Of a stretch of 64,000 nucleotides of DNA, positions 25,458-35,318 are shown in pieces. The notes under the pieces were generated by a model, which saw only the letters and a program-made list of their open reading frames with translations, was not told the DNA's origin and did not search any database. The stretch lies in the NCBI GenBank assembly GCA_024693135.1, contig JAILLN010000005.1, positions 1 to 64,000 on the forward strand, written 5' to 3'. Position 1 is the stretch's first letter. Every line of letters starts with the position of its first letter. The stretch comes from Lachnospiraceae bacterium (GTDB lineage Bacteria > Bacillota > Clostridia > Lachnospirales > Lachnospiraceae). A program made the position numbers and the translations under genes.

Positions 25458-27365
25458 ATGGGAAAAAGAGAGATAAAAATACGGTTTTGTTTGTTGATCC
25501 TTGCAATGCTGTTTCCGGGTAAAGCAGCCTATGCCGGAGAAATAAAGGATGTGCCTTCCATCACGCCGAAGGATGGATACTATACCTATGCCTTGACGGA
25601 GGCGCAGCAGGGAGAGAGGATCGCGGCTTATGTGGTAGAAGGGAAGCAGGACTCTTCTGAGACAGTCAGCCAGAACCTGGAAAGCAGCCTGGCCTTCATC
25701 GACCAGAAGACCGCCTCTGCTTCCGGCGTCACCTTTCAGATCCCCGCAAAAGAGACGGATCCGGTAAGGACCTTGTTTATCAGCTCAAGATCGGAGGGAC
25801 TGGTCCTTGCCGCCTATCTGACGCCCAAGGGCTCTGAACCCACGCCCACGCCCACACCCACACCCACGCCCACACCCACGCCCACACCGGTCATACAGCC
25901 AAGCTTCCGCATAGAAACGGCATTGGGCGCCACGGCGAAGGACAGCCAGGGCAAAGTGGTAAATACCGCCCAAAAGGGGGAAGTCATCACCATCTCCTGG
26001 GTGCCCAAAACGGATTACCAATTTGTCCGGTGGAATCTCACGGGAGCCGTGGCGGATGAGCCTGCGAATGCTACGGCCAGGTTTACCATGGGCGAGACAA
26101 ATGTCATGGTTCAGTACGAGGAGAAGCTTTCCTTTGAGGAAACGGTAAAGGAGAAGCTTCCAGAGGATGCCGACACGAAAACGAAGGTGGCCTCTCTCAA
26201 ATTCGAACAGACAAAGCTCACCCTCTTAAAAGGCAGGGATCCCGTGGCAAATCCGGCAAAGCCTACAGGCACTGAGCTTGTGCCGGTCATCTATGTCACG
26301 GACAATAAGGACATCGTTGCCGTAAAGCCGGATGGGACCTTTTATCCCATGGGGCAGGGCAATACCACCGTTACGGCATATTGCGGAAATAAAAAGGCCG
26401 CCTGTAAGGTCGAGGTGGCTGTCGGCACCGAGGACATCCGCATCAGGGACAGCAAGGGAGAGGATGTGACCGGGGGAACCCTTTCGATGCAGGGGGGAGA
26501 AAAAACCTTCCTGACGGTATCCTTTGAGCCCTTTGACAGTACGGATCCAAGGAACATCACCTGGAGCACCTCCGATAAGAAGGCCGTGACGATCCAAAAC
26601 GGCATGGTCACCGCAAAGGAGGTATCGGAGGAAAAGTCCGTGACCCTTACGGCAAAGGTGAAGGCCATGGATCCATCGGCAAAGGCGGGCAAGACCATAA
26701 GCCAGACCGTCACGGTAACGGTCACCCCGCTGAAGCCGGAAAAAGAACAGAGCACCGACAAGGAACATGCCTTGAGCCTGAAAAAGAAAACCCTGAAGAT
26801 GACCACGGCAGAGGGAAAAAATACCGCAGAGCTGTCTATGATCATCAAGGCAAAAAGCGATACGGTCACCCCCGGGGACTGTGAGATCACCTGCTGGTCC
26901 ACGAATCCGGAGGTGGTGTCCGTGCAGGCACCGGCAGAGATCAAGGCAGAGGGAAAGAAGGGAACCGCATCGGCGAAGCTTACGGCTTTATATCCCGGTA
27001 CGGCATGGATCGTGGTGGAGAGCAGCAGCCCGGGCAGCAGCGAAAGCAATATCCGGCGCTGCAAGGTGACGGTAACGAGCCCGGCGGAAAAGATCTCCCT
27101 GGCAAACGGCACCCTCATCCTTAAGGAGGATGCCGGGAAGAAAGCCCTCAATATGCGGCTGGGAGAAAACGGAACCCTGGAGTCCCTGCTCCTGCCGGAA
27201 TATTCCACGGACCTCGGCGCGGTCAAATGGAGCGCTTCAGGAGGAGTGGCCTTAAAGAAGGGCATCCTCTATGCCAAAAAGATAACAAAAGACGGCAGGC
27301 CGGCGAAGGTCATCGTCAAATGCGGAAAGAAAAAAGACACCGTCTATGTGACGGTGACGAAGTAA
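25458..27365 (+). CDS. Secreted protein with Pro-Thr linker and Ig-like (Big_2) domains
   Basis: A 635-residue exported protein. The signal peptide ends near KAAYAGE (residues 25-31). An N-terminal domain of about 100 residues is followed by a PT-repeat linker (25839-25888) and a beta-rich module with YQFVRWNLTGAV, which looks like a repeat-type adhesion module. Two or three Big_2-like domains follow, with ITWSTSDKKAVTIQNGMVTA, CWSTNPEVVSVQ and VKWSASGGVALKKGILYA. It shares this architecture with the C-terminal half of the subtilase at 4742. There is no LPXTG, transmembrane tail or obvious enzyme. It is probably surface-associated. The next gene starts 12 bases later. Confidence 0.8.
   Translation: MGKREIKIRFCLLILAMLFPGKAAYAGEIKDVPSITPKDGYYTYALTEAQQGERIAAYVVEGKQDSSETVSQNLESSLAFIDQKTASASGVTFQIPAKETDPVRTLFISSRSEGLVLAAYLTPKGSEPTPTPTPTPTPTPTPTPVIQPSFRIETALGATAKDSQGKVVNTAQKGEVITISWVPKTDYQFVRWNLTGAVADEPANATARFTMGETNVMVQYEEKLSFEETVKEKLPEDADTKTKVASLKFEQTKLTLLKGRDPVANPAKPTGTELVPVIYVTDNKDIVAVKPDGTFYPMGQGNTTVTAYCGNKKAACKVEVAVGTEDIRIRDSKGEDVTGGTLSMQGGEKTFLTVSFEPFDSTDPRNITWSTSDKKAVTIQNGMVTAKEVSEEKSVTLTAKVKAMDPSAKAGKTISQTVTVTVTPLKPEKEQSTDKEHALSLKKKTLKMTTAEGKNTAELSMIIKAKSDTVTPGDCEITCWSTNPEVVSVQAPAEIKAEGKKGTASAKLTALYPGTAWIVVESSSPGSSESNIRRCKVTVTSPAEKISLANGTLILKEDAGKKALNMRLGENGTLESLLLPEYSTDLGAVKWSASGGVALKKGILYAKKITKDGRPAKVIVKCGKKKDTVYVTVTK
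25839..25888 (+). repeat. In-frame Pro-Thr microsatellite
   Basis: Repeated CCCACR hexamers encode PTPTPTPTPTPTPTPTP, a flexible linker between domains. The 6-base unit permits length change without frameshift. Confidence 0.9.
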
Positions 27366-27377
27366 AGGAGGGAGCGT

Positions 27378-29816
27378 ATGATGAAAAACAGATCGACAGC
27401 ATGCCTGATTTTTTGTATTCTATGCAGTCTCCTGACCTTTCTTCCCCTGCAGGATACGGTCCGGGTCTATGCCGGAAAGAAGCCTTCCCTTGTCTGCGCG
27501 GAAGGAGACTACGATCCTGCCGCAAAGACGCTTACGGTACATCTCAGCCTGCCTGAGGGAATGGAAGCAAAGCTTATCGCGGTCTCCCAATTTCTGGACG
27601 GGAGCCTGAAGGAAACCCGGGTGAGCCAGGCGTCTGCCTCCGGAGATTACCGCTTTACCTTTGGAAAGGCCTCGGCCTCCTTCCGGGTATTTGCGGTAGA
27701 TCCGGGGAATCTGGCGCCCGTTGCGGATGACCGGCCGATGCAGAGGGAGTTTACGGATCAGGATATCGATGTGGAGACAAAGGAAACGGACCTTTCCCTT
27801 AATTCGGAAAAGACCGCCACAGCCTTAGGAGGCATGGCCTCGGATTATCTGGCCTCGGAAAAGGCCCTGGGGGAGGTCGGGAAGCTGCTTACGGAGACTG
27901 TGGTCGTCAGCGGCAATACGGTCACCAGATTTGAAGCGGTTTATGATAATAAAGAGGCGCTGGAAGAAGCCCTTACCACGGTATCTGCCGCTGAGGCAAA
28001 GTATGGGGATCTTCGCATCAAGGCATCGGTGCTGGATGACTATGCGGAGGATGAAGAGGATGAACGCTTAAGGGCGCTTGCCCTCCAGGCCGGCACAGAT
28101 GCCATGGCGGGGGAAAATGCCCTGAAGGAGATACGGATCTATCTGGAAAATAAGTACAGCATCTCTGAGCTGGATGACAGCGGCATCCGGGATATCATGA
28201 CAAGGCTTGAAAGAGACCGCCGGATCCATATCGGAGGAGGGAATGCGGCGCTTACCGCCTCCGGGCTTTTGCTTACCGGCGCGGATCTCTGCGTGGTGAC
28301 GGGAGATGAAAAGTCCTTCCTGATCCTCGAGCCGGAAAGCGGAAAGCTTGAGAATGCCCCGGAGATCACGTCAGAGCTTCAGGGAGCCATATATGCTTAT
28401 GCCAAAAACGGAGACGAGAAGAGCCTTGCTTACCTGAAGGGGGTTTCCCAAAACGGAACCCCGGCCTTTGACCACTTTGCCCTCGAAGCATCCGGGAGCG
28501 GCCTACAAGCCCAGGTCACAACCCTTACCAGAGAGGAGATCACCAGGGAAAAACTCATCTCCCTGGCCGGAGACTATTTCGGTTTGAATAGTCTGGGAGA
28601 GGAGCACACCTTCAGCCAGGCTTCGGAGAGCTTTATCAGCGCAAATGCCCTTACGGAGGAGGATCTTGATGTCCTGGAGGGCGGCGGACTTCCCTACGTG
28701 GTCGGTTATTTCAACAATCTGGTCTATACAAGCTACAATGAAAGCCGCGGCTATAGAGTCGTGGATGAATACAACTACAGCCAGACCAGAAGGACCCGGT
28801 ATACCCTGGATCAGGATAGAAATTATGTGGGCTATTATGAGATGTGGGAAAATGACCGTAAGACCATGGAAAGCTATTACTCCGAGGATCGGAAAAACGG
28901 CTATAACGGACTGATCTATCAGAAGTATTGGGATTCTTCCACCGGCCTTCTGGGTTCGGAGACCCGCTACAGCAGCTCTCCCTTGATCTCCGTGGGTCTG
29001 ACTGCCCCCGGTCCGGAAGGGGCTTCGGGCCAGTCTGCTCCCGGTCAGGAGGAGGCTCAAGGCCTGCCTGCTGTAGGAGAAAAGCCCCGGATCGACGGGC
29101 CTCTTTTCCGGACAGAAAGGGACTACTGGATCCGGGATGATTTCGGCAATACCTATAATGGTCAGCTGAAGAGCGAGCATGTTTATCAATGGAGGCAGGA
29201 CTTCTATGACCGGGTCATTCGGGAGAAAGGAGAGGATTTTGAGTGGGAGGCAGAAAACACGGCCTGGTTCCAGCTGCTTTATCGGTTCTATTACCCTGAC
29301 CCTGCGGGACAGATGTCTTCAGAGCAGATGGCGATGCAGTCGGGCACGGCCATGAGAAATAGGGATTTTACCGAAAAGGGTGAGCTGCGCCAGGAAAAAT
29401 GGCATCCTTTCAATGAGGAGAACATGAATTTCGAATTTGCCCACTATGCGGTGTATACCTGGTATGTCTCTTATATGCTTGAATCTCCGGCCATGTCAAG
29501 GCTTCCCGCTGAGATGAAGTCAGAAATCCTGGGACATCCTGAGGTGATCTTTAATTCGCAAAGGGGCGAGGGGGAAAGCGAGACATATATCCCGGGAATG
29601 TGGATGGTACAAAGAGAGAATGATGAAAACCATGCGCCGATACCGGGGACGATCAATACGGTACAAGGCACTCCCCAGTTCTGGGAATATGATGCTAAGG
29701 GCTTTAATGGAGAGTTTTATGATCCAAACAGTTTTGACTGCATTGGATGGAAGCATATCAACTTCGACGATGTAGAGTATATTCCGGTCATCACCCATTA
29801 TCAGGTCGTCACGTGA
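27378..29816 (+). CDS. Large secreted protein of unknown function
   Basis: I do not recognise this 812-residue protein. A signal peptide (MMKNRSTACLIFCILCSLLTFLPLQ, split by Cys residues) is followed by a mature start near VYAGKKPS. Residues 30-110 look like a beta-sandwich. Residues 130-330 are acidic and helical. Residues 450-540 are rich in Tyr and Asn (GYFNNLVYTSYNE, VGYYEMWENDRK). A Pro/Gly/Gln-rich linker lies near 545-570. The last 240 residues are rich in Trp and Tyr. No catalytic motif is clear. GGAGGG precedes the ATG, and it starts 12 bases after the Big_2 protein, so the two are probably co-expressed. A terminator follows. Confidence 0.75.
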   Translation: MMKNRSTACLIFCILCSLLTFLPLQDTVRVYAGKKPSLVCAEGDYDPAAKTLTVHLSLPEGMEAKLIAVSQFLDGSLKETRVSQASASGDYRFTFGKASASFRVFAVDPGNLAPVADDRPMQREFTDQDIDVETKETDLSLNSEKTATALGGMASDYLASEKALGEVGKLLTETVVVSGNTVTRFEAVYDNKEALEEALTTVSAAEAKYGDLRIKASVLDDYAEDEEDERLRALALQAGTDAMAGENALKEIRIYLENKYSISELDDSGIRDIMTRLERDRRIHIGGGNAALTASGLLLTGADLCVVTGDEKSFLILEPESGKLENAPEITSELQGAIYAYAKNGDEKSLAYLKGVSQNGTPAFDHFALEASGSGLQAQVTTLTREEITREKLISLAGDYFGLNSLGEEHTFSQASESFISANALTEEDLDVLEGGGLPYVVGYFNNLVYTSYNESRGYRVVDEYNYSQTRRTRYTLDQDRNYVGYYEMWENDRKTMESYYSEDRKNGYNGLIYQKYWDSSTGLLGSETRYSSSPLISVGLTAPGPEGASGQSAPGQEEAQGLPAVGEKPRIDGPLFRTERDYWIRDDFGNTYNGQLKSEHVYQWRQDFYDRVIREKGEDFEWEAENTAWFQLLYRFYYPDPAGQMSSEQMAMQSGTAMRNRDFTEKGELRQEKWHPFNEENMNFEFAHYAVYTWYVSYMLESPAMSRLPAEMKSEILGHPEVIFNSQRGEGESETYIPGMWMVQRENDENHAPIPGTINTVQGTPQFWEYDAKGFNGEFYDPNSFDCIGWKHINFDDVEYIPVITHYQVVT

Positions 29817-29902
29817 TGCAGGCGGATCAAGGTTTTTTAAGGATCCCCACCTGCCGGATCGCAATATTCCTTTGCAGATCTGTCCGGGTGGCGGCTTTAG
29901 CG

Positions 29903-29932
29903 GGCGGCTCCATATAAGGAGCCGCCTCTTTT
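29903..29932 (+). terminator. Intrinsic terminator after the secreted-protein pair
   Basis: GGCGGCTCC (29903-29911) pairs perfectly with GGAGCCGCC (29918-29926) around a 6-base loop, followed by TCTTTT. This ends the 25458-29816 unit. Confidence 0.85.
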
Positions 29933-29943
29933 AGAATCTGTGA

Positions 29944-29972
29944 TTGACATGGTTTTCGTTTTCGGTTAAGAT
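29944..29972 (+). promoter_or_regulatory. Promoter of the DUF3798 importer operon
   Basis: A consensus TTGACA (29944-29949) and TAAGAT (29967-29972) are 17 bases apart. The lipoprotein gene starts about 40 bases downstream, after GAGGAGG. Confidence 0.8.
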
Positions 29973-30013
29973 TTTTTAGTAAATTTTTATATTTTATAGA
30001 GGAGGAATCGAAG

Positions 30014-31312
30014 ATGAAGAAAAAATTGATGTGCCTTCTTCTGAGCACGGTCATGGCCGGCACGCTCCTTGCCTGTGGCGAGACGGCGGGTACTGCCACC
30101 ATCGAGACGGTGGAGGAACCGGCAGAAGCGGCAGAAGAACCGGCAGAGGAGGCTGAGGCACCGGCAGAGGAAGCCGGAGAGGCTGAGGCTGAGGCAGCGG
30201 AAGATTTCCATATCGGCATCGTGACCGGATCCGTATCCCAGTCCGAGGACGACAGGAGAGGGGCAGAGGCCTTCCAGAAGATGTACGGTGAGGACCGCGT
30301 GATCCTTGCGACCTATCCGGACAACTTCACGGAGGAGCTGGAGACCACCATCCAGACCATCGTCAACATGGCAGATGATCCCCTGATGAAGGCGGTCATC
30401 GTAAACCAGGCCATCCCCGGCACCACGGAAGCATTCCGCCAGATCAAGGAGAAGAGGCCGGACATCCTGTGCATCGCAGGAGAGTCCCACGAAGACCTGC
30501 CGGAGATCGGCAGCGCGGCAGACCTGGTCTGCAACAACGACTTTGTTGCCCGCGGATATCTGATCATCCGTACGGCACACGAGCTTGGCTGCAAGAATTT
30601 CGTCCATATCTCCTTCCCCAGGCATCTGTCCTATGAGACCATGAGCCGCCGTGTGGCGATCATGAAGGAAGCCTGCAAGGAATTCGGCATGGAATTCATC
30701 ATGGAGACGGCTCCCGATCCCACCACGGATGTCGGCATCCCCGGAGCACAGGCTTATATCCTGGAGCATGTACCGGAGTGGGTTGAGAAGTATGGCAAGG
30801 ATACGGCTTACTTCTGTACCAATGACGCCCATACCGAGCCGCTGTTAAAGCAGCTTCTGGAGTACGGCGGATATTTCATCGAGGCTGACCTGCCTTCACC
30901 CCTTATGGGCTATCCCGGAGCATTAGGCATCGACCTTACCGCAGAAGCCGGCGATTTCGAAAAGATCCTGGCCAAGGTCGAGTCTGCAGTATGTGAGAAG
31001 GGCGGCGCCGGAAGGTTCGGCACATGGGCATTCTCTTATGGCTATACGGTTTCTGCAGGCCTTGCCCAGCATGCCATGAACGTCATCAACGGCGAGAGCG
31101 AGCTGGCGGATATCGATGATATCTCCAAGGCTTACGAGGTATTCTCACCCGGCGCGGCATGGAACGGTTCCAACTATACCAATGCTGAGACCGGCGTCAA
31201 GGCAGACAATACCTTCCTGATCTATCAGGATACCTATATCATGGGTGATCCCGGACATTACATGGGCTCCACCGATGTAGAGGTTCCCGAGAAATACTTC
31301 ACTGTAAAATAA
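30014..31312 (+). CDS. DUF3798 substrate-binding lipoprotein
   Basis: A 432-residue lipoprotein with lipobox LLACG (Cys21), a Glu/Ala/Pro-rich linker (about residues 32-60), then a periplasmic-binding-type domain opening FHIGIVTGSVSQSEDDRRGA. The domain matches what I know of the DUF3798 family, with a Rossmann-like two-lobe fold and the blocks VCNNDFVARGYLIIRTAHEL and FCTNDAHTEPLL. The substrate is unknown. ATPase and permease genes of the RbsA/NupA kind follow, which supports a role as the binding protein of this importer. It is separated from the ATPase gene by a hairpin at 31385-31418. Confidence 0.88.
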   Translation: MKKKLMCLLLSTVMAGTLLACGETAGTATIETVEEPAEAAEEPAEEAEAPAEEAGEAEAEAAEDFHIGIVTGSVSQSEDDRRGAEAFQKMYGEDRVILATYPDNFTEELETTIQTIVNMADDPLMKAVIVNQAIPGTTEAFRQIKEKRPDILCIAGESHEDLPEIGSAADLVCNNDFVARGYLIIRTAHELGCKNFVHISFPRHLSYETMSRRVAIMKEACKEFGMEFIMETAPDPTTDVGIPGAQAYILEHVPEWVEKYGKDTAYFCTNDAHTEPLLKQLLEYGGYFIEADLPSPLMGYPGALGIDLTAEAGDFEKILAKVESAVCEKGGAGRFGTWAFSYGYTVSAGLAQHAMNVINGESELADIDDISKAYEVFSPGAAWNGSNYTNAETGVKADNTFLIYQDTYIMGDPGHYMGSTDVEVPEKYFTVK

Positions 31313-31384
31313 CATGCGGTACTATCTAAGCAAAAAAGGAATGAATACGGCGGCCCGGGTCGCTTAAGGCGCCGCCGGCTGAGG

Positions 31385-31422
31385 ATGGGGAGGAGTGCGC
31401 TCTGCGCGTTCTCCCCATTTTC
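31385..31422 (+). terminator. Probable partial terminator between lipoprotein and ATPase genes
   Basis: ATGGGGAG (31385-31392) pairs with CTCCCCAT (31411-31418), with an inner GCGC/GCGC extension, followed by TTTTC. The U-run is short, so it may work as an attenuator that allows higher expression of the binding protein than of the transporter. Confidence 0.55.
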
Positions 31423-31498
31423 GAGGAAATGACGGAACGTAAATTATAGGGACTGCCGGGATTGTTTTGCGGCAGAAAGAAAAGGCGAAGGACAGCCT

Positions 31499-33097
31499 AT
31501 GGATGAGAAAAATACTCCGCTTTTGGAGATGAAAAATATCAAAAAAGACTTCTTCGGGAACCAGGTGCTGACGGATATCAACCTGACCCTGAAGGAGGGA
31601 GAGGTCATCGGCCTTGTGGGAGAAAACGGGGCCGGTAAATCCACCCTGATGAAGATCCTTTTCGGTGCGGACGTGATCCGGGAGACCGGGGGATATGCGG
31701 GAGAGATCCGGATCAATGGGGAAAAGGCGGATTTCCGCTCGCCCTTTGATGCCATCGCCTCCGGCATCGGGATGGTGCATCAGGAATTTTCCCTGATCCC
31801 GGGCTTTACGGCGACGGAAAATATCCTCCTGAACCGGGAATCCAAAAAGAAGAACATCATTTCGGAGATCTTCAGCGAAAGGATGGATACCTTAGACCGG
31901 CCGGAGATGGAGCAGAGGGCCATGGAAGCCATCGAAAAGATGGGGGTTAAGATCGAGAGCAAAATGGTGATCTCCGACATGCCGGTGGGGCATAAGCAGT
32001 TTACGGAGATCGCAAGGGAGCTTTCCAAGGATCAGCTGAAGCTTTTGATCTTAGACGAGCCTACGGCGGTACTTACGGAAAAGGAGGCAGAGGCTCTGCT
32101 CGAATCCATCCGGGGCATGGCGAAGAGGGGGATCGCCGTGATCTTCATCACCCACAGGCTGAAGGAGATCCTTTCGGTCTGCGACCGGGTGGCAGTCATG
32201 CGGGATGGCTGCCTCATACAGAACGTGCCGGCAAAGGAAACGGATGAGGTACAGATCACAAAATGGATGGTGGGGAGAAATGTGGATGTCTCCGCCGGAG
32301 CCGGAAAGGAAGAGGCCAAGGAGAAGGAAGAGGGCGAAGTGATCCTCTCCATCGACAGACTCTGGGTAGACATGCCCGGAGAGACGGTCCGGGATGTGAG
32401 CCTGGATGTGATAAAGGGAGAGATCTTAGGGATCGGAGGCCTTGCAGGCCAGGGAAAGCTTGGGATCCCCAATGGCATCATGGGGCTTTACCAGGCGGGC
32501 GGCACCGTGACCTTTGAAGGAAAAGAGATTCCCTTGAACGATCCCAGGAAATGCCTGGATTCCTCCTTCGCTTTTGTATCGGAGGACCGGAGGGGCGTGG
32601 GGCTTCTGCTGGATGAATCCCTGGAGTGGAATATCGCCTTCCCTGCGATGCAGATCCAGAATAAATTCCTGAAAAATTACCTGGGGGGACTGATCAAATG
32701 GAGGGATGAGAAGGCCATCCAGGAGGTGACGCAGAAATATATCGGGGAGCTTGCCATCAAGTGTACCGGATCCCAGCAGAAGGCAAGGGAGCTTTCCGGG
32801 GGGAATCAGCAGAAGGTATGCCTGGCAAAGGCTTTTGCCCTGGAACCCAGGCTTCTCTTTGTCTCAGAGCCCACCAGAGGCATCGATGTGGGGGCAAAAG
32901 CCCTGGTGCTTCAGGCGTTGAAGCAGTTTAACCGGGAAAAGGGGGTTACGGTGGTGATGGTATCCTCGGAGCTGGAGGAGCTCAGGGCCACCTGCGACCG
33001 GATCGCCATCGTATCCGGCGGAAGGATTGCGCAGATCCTTCCGGCTTCGACTCCTTCAGAGGAGTTCGGCGCCCTGATGGTAAGCCAGGTCATCTGA
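31499..33097 (+). CDS. ABC transporter ATPase, duplicated sugar/nucleoside type (importer 2)
   Basis: A 532-residue double ABC ATPase. Domain 1 has GENGAGKSTLMK and LLILDEPTAVLTEKEAEALL; domain 2 has a degenerate Walker A (GGLAGQGKLGI), LSGGNQQKVCLAKAF and FVSEPTRGIDVGAKA. Its layout is like the ATPase at 17186, but the two have clearly diverged. A Glu/Lys-rich linker (GAGKEEAKEKEEGE) joins the halves. The region just upstream has GGCGAAGGA as a modest ribosome binding site. It powers the two permeases encoded next. Confidence 0.92.
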   Translation: MDEKNTPLLEMKNIKKDFFGNQVLTDINLTLKEGEVIGLVGENGAGKSTLMKILFGADVIRETGGYAGEIRINGEKADFRSPFDAIASGIGMVHQEFSLIPGFTATENILLNRESKKKNIISEIFSERMDTLDRPEMEQRAMEAIEKMGVKIESKMVISDMPVGHKQFTEIARELSKDQLKLLILDEPTAVLTEKEAEALLESIRGMAKRGIAVIFITHRLKEILSVCDRVAVMRDGCLIQNVPAKETDEVQITKWMVGRNVDVSAGAGKEEAKEKEEGEVILSIDRLWVDMPGETVRDVSLDVIKGEILGIGGLAGQGKLGIPNGIMGLYQAGGTVTFEGKEIPLNDPRKCLDSSFAFVSEDRRGVGLLLDESLEWNIAFPAMQIQNKFLKNYLGGLIKWRDEKAIQEVTQKYIGELAIKCTGSQQKARELSGGNQQKVCLAKAFALEPRLLFVSEPTRGIDVGAKALVLQALKQFNREKGVTVVMVSSELEELRATCDRIAIVSGGRIAQILPASTPSEEFGALMVSQVI

Positions 33098-33138
33098 TGT
33101 GCTAAAAGGCCTTCATTCATAGTTGGAAGGGGATGGAA

Positions 33139-34209
33139 ATGAAAGAAAAAGCAGAAACAATGACATTCATGGAAAGGCTGAAGGAGGCGGTGGAAAGCTT
33201 CGGGCTGCCGAGGCTGATCATTACGGGCTTTTTGATCCTGCTTCTGATCGCCGCGCCCATCGTGGGGGCAGACCTGCCCACCCAGATCTCCAATATCATC
33301 AACCGGTTCAGCTGGAACGGGATCCTGGTGCTGGCCATGGTACCTATGGTGCATTCCGGCTGTGGGCTGAATTTCGGGCTTCCGCTGGGGATCATATCGG
33401 GACTTCTGGGGGCTACGATCTCCATCGAAATGGGCTTTACCGGAGGGCTTTCCTTTGTGATGGCCATCCTGATCGCCACGCCCTTTGCCCTGATCTTCGG
33501 GGGGCTGTACGGATGGCTTCTGAATAAGATCAAGGGAGGGGAGATGATGATCGCCACCTATGTGGGCTTCTCCTCGGTATCCCTCATGTGCATGATGTGG
33601 CTCCTGCTTCCCTACCACAGCCCCAATATGGTCTGGGGAATGGCCGGGAAGGGGCTTCGTACCACCATTTCCCTGGAGGGGTATTATCTGGAGGTGCTTT
33701 CGAAATTCCTCCAGATCAATATCGGGAATCTGTCCATCCCCACCGGAGCCATTCTTTTCTTTGCGGTTTTGGCATTCGGGATCTGGGCCTTCCTTCATAC
33801 GAAGACCGGTACGGCCATGACAGCGGTGGGCTCCAATCCGACCTTTGCCAAGGCGGCGGGGATCAATGTGGACAAGATCCGCCTGATCTCCGTGATCATG
33901 TCGACCTGGCTTGCGGCCATTGGGATCTTGGTCTATGAGCAGGGCTTCGGCTTCATCCAGCTGTACATGGCGCCCTTCTACATGGCATTGCCTGCGGTAT
34001 CGGCCATCCTCATCGGCGGAGCCTCCGTCAATAAAGCGACCATCATGAACGTCATCATCGGAACGATACTCTTCCAGGGCATCGTCACCATGACTCCCAC
34101 GGTCATGAATAACATGATACATATGGACATGAGCGAGGTGATCCGGATCATCGCATCCAACGGCATGATCCTCTATGCTCTGACCAGGAAGACGGAGGGA
34201 TCGAAATGA
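33139..34209 (+). CDS. ABC transporter permease 1 (importer 2)
   Basis: About 356 residues with 8-10 hydrophobic segments, starting with LIITGFLILLLIAAPIVGA. BPD_transp_2 features include GLNFGLPLGIISGLLGA near the N-terminus and TAMTAVGSNPTFAKAAGINV in the coupling region. I chose the ATG at 33139 because GGAAGGGG (33124-33131) lies 7 bases before it; the ATG at 33133 is almost on top of that site. The stop overlaps permease 2 by 4 bases. Confidence 0.9.
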   Translation: MKEKAETMTFMERLKEAVESFGLPRLIITGFLILLLIAAPIVGADLPTQISNIINRFSWNGILVLAMVPMVHSGCGLNFGLPLGIISGLLGATISIEMGFTGGLSFVMAILIATPFALIFGGLYGWLLNKIKGGEMMIATYVGFSSVSLMCMMWLLLPYHSPNMVWGMAGKGLRTTISLEGYYLEVLSKFLQINIGNLSIPTGAILFFAVLAFGIWAFLHTKTGTAMTAVGSNPTFAKAAGINVDKIRLISVIMSTWLAAIGILVYEQGFGFIQLYMAPFYMALPAVSAILIGGASVNKATIMNVIIGTILFQGIVTMTPTVMNNMIHMDMSEVIRIIASNGMILYALTRKTEGSK

Positions 34210-35318
34210 GCAGGAAAAAGGATTTAAGACAGACCATACAGAAAAGCTCGGTTCCCCTGATGTTTGTCCTGATCTGCGCCGTCTGTATTCCGATATCGGG
34301 GCTGTCCCCCAGCTATCTGGCCAATGAGGTGGTGACCCGGATGGGGAGGAACGCATTTCTGATCCTGAGCCTGCTGATCCCCATCATGGCAGGCATGGGC
34401 CTGAATTTCGGCATGACCCTGGGCGCCATGGCGGGAGAGATCGCGCTGATCCTGGTCTGCGACTGGCAGATCGTGGGGATCCCGGGCATGGTGCTGGCCA
34501 TGATCCTTTCGGTGCCGGTTTCGGTGCTTCTGGGGATCTTCTGCGGCAAGATCCTGAATATGGCCAAGGGCAGGGAAATGATCACAAGCTATATCATCAG
34601 TTATTTTATCAACGGGATCTACCAGCTGGTAGTGCTTTATCTCATGGGATCCGTGATCCCCATCAAGCATACCTCCATCAAGCTGCCCAGGGGATACGGC
34701 ATCCGAAATACAGTATCCCTGCTTTCCATGAGGCAGAAGCTGGATAACCTGATCCCGCTGAAGATTGCAGGGATCAAGATCCCGGTGGCGACCTTCCTCG
34801 TGGTGGCTCTGCTCTGCCTGATCATTGTCTGGTTCCGCCGGACGAAGCTAGGCCAGGACATGAGAGCCGTAGGCCAGGATATGGAGGTGGCCAGGGATGC
34901 GGGCATCAAGGTGGAGCGCACCCGGATCATTTCCATCGTGATCTCCACCGTACTGGCGGGGATCGGCATGATCATCTATCTGCAGAATATGGGCAATATC
35001 GCTACTTACAGCTCGCATTCCCAGATCGGCATGTTCTGTATCGCAGCGCTCCTGGTGGGAGGTGCATCCGTGGACAAGGCCTCCATCGGAAACGTGTTTT
35101 TGGGCATCATCCTGTTCCATACCATGTTCATCGTGGCGCCCAAGGCCGGAGCCGTCATCACCGGGGATTCCATGATCGGCGAATACTTCCGGGTATTTGT
35201 GTCCTATGCGGTCATCACGGTGGCCCTGATCATGTATGAGACAAATAAACGCAGAAATAAGAACCGTGCCGGGAAACAGCTTGAAACAGAGCAGAACGGG
35301 GAAGGAGGCGCGTCATGA
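34206..35318 (+). CDS. ABC transporter permease 2 (importer 2)
   Basis: A 370-residue permease with about 8-9 hydrophobic segments. GMGLNFGMTLGAMAGEIALI and LGQDMRAVGQDMEVARDAGI are the family's substrate-pathway and coupling-helix blocks. It starts in an ATGA overlap with permease 1 and ends in an ATGA overlap with the small membrane protein gene. That tight coupling implies all are made together. The two permeases resemble each other, as expected for a heterodimer. Confidence 0.9.
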   Translation: MSRKKDLRQTIQKSSVPLMFVLICAVCIPISGLSPSYLANEVVTRMGRNAFLILSLLIPIMAGMGLNFGMTLGAMAGEIALILVCDWQIVGIPGMVLAMILSVPVSVLLGIFCGKILNMAKGREMITSYIISYFINGIYQLVVLYLMGSVIPIKHTSIKLPRGYGIRNTVSLLSMRQKLDNLIPLKIAGIKIPVATFLVVALLCLIIVWFRRTKLGQDMRAVGQDMEVARDAGIKVERTRIISIVISTVLAGIGMIIYLQNMGNIATYSSHSQIGMFCIAALLVGGASVDKASIGNVFLGIILFHTMFIVAPKAGAVITGDSMIGEYFRVFVSYAVITVALIMYETNKRRNKNRAGKQLETEQNGEGGAS

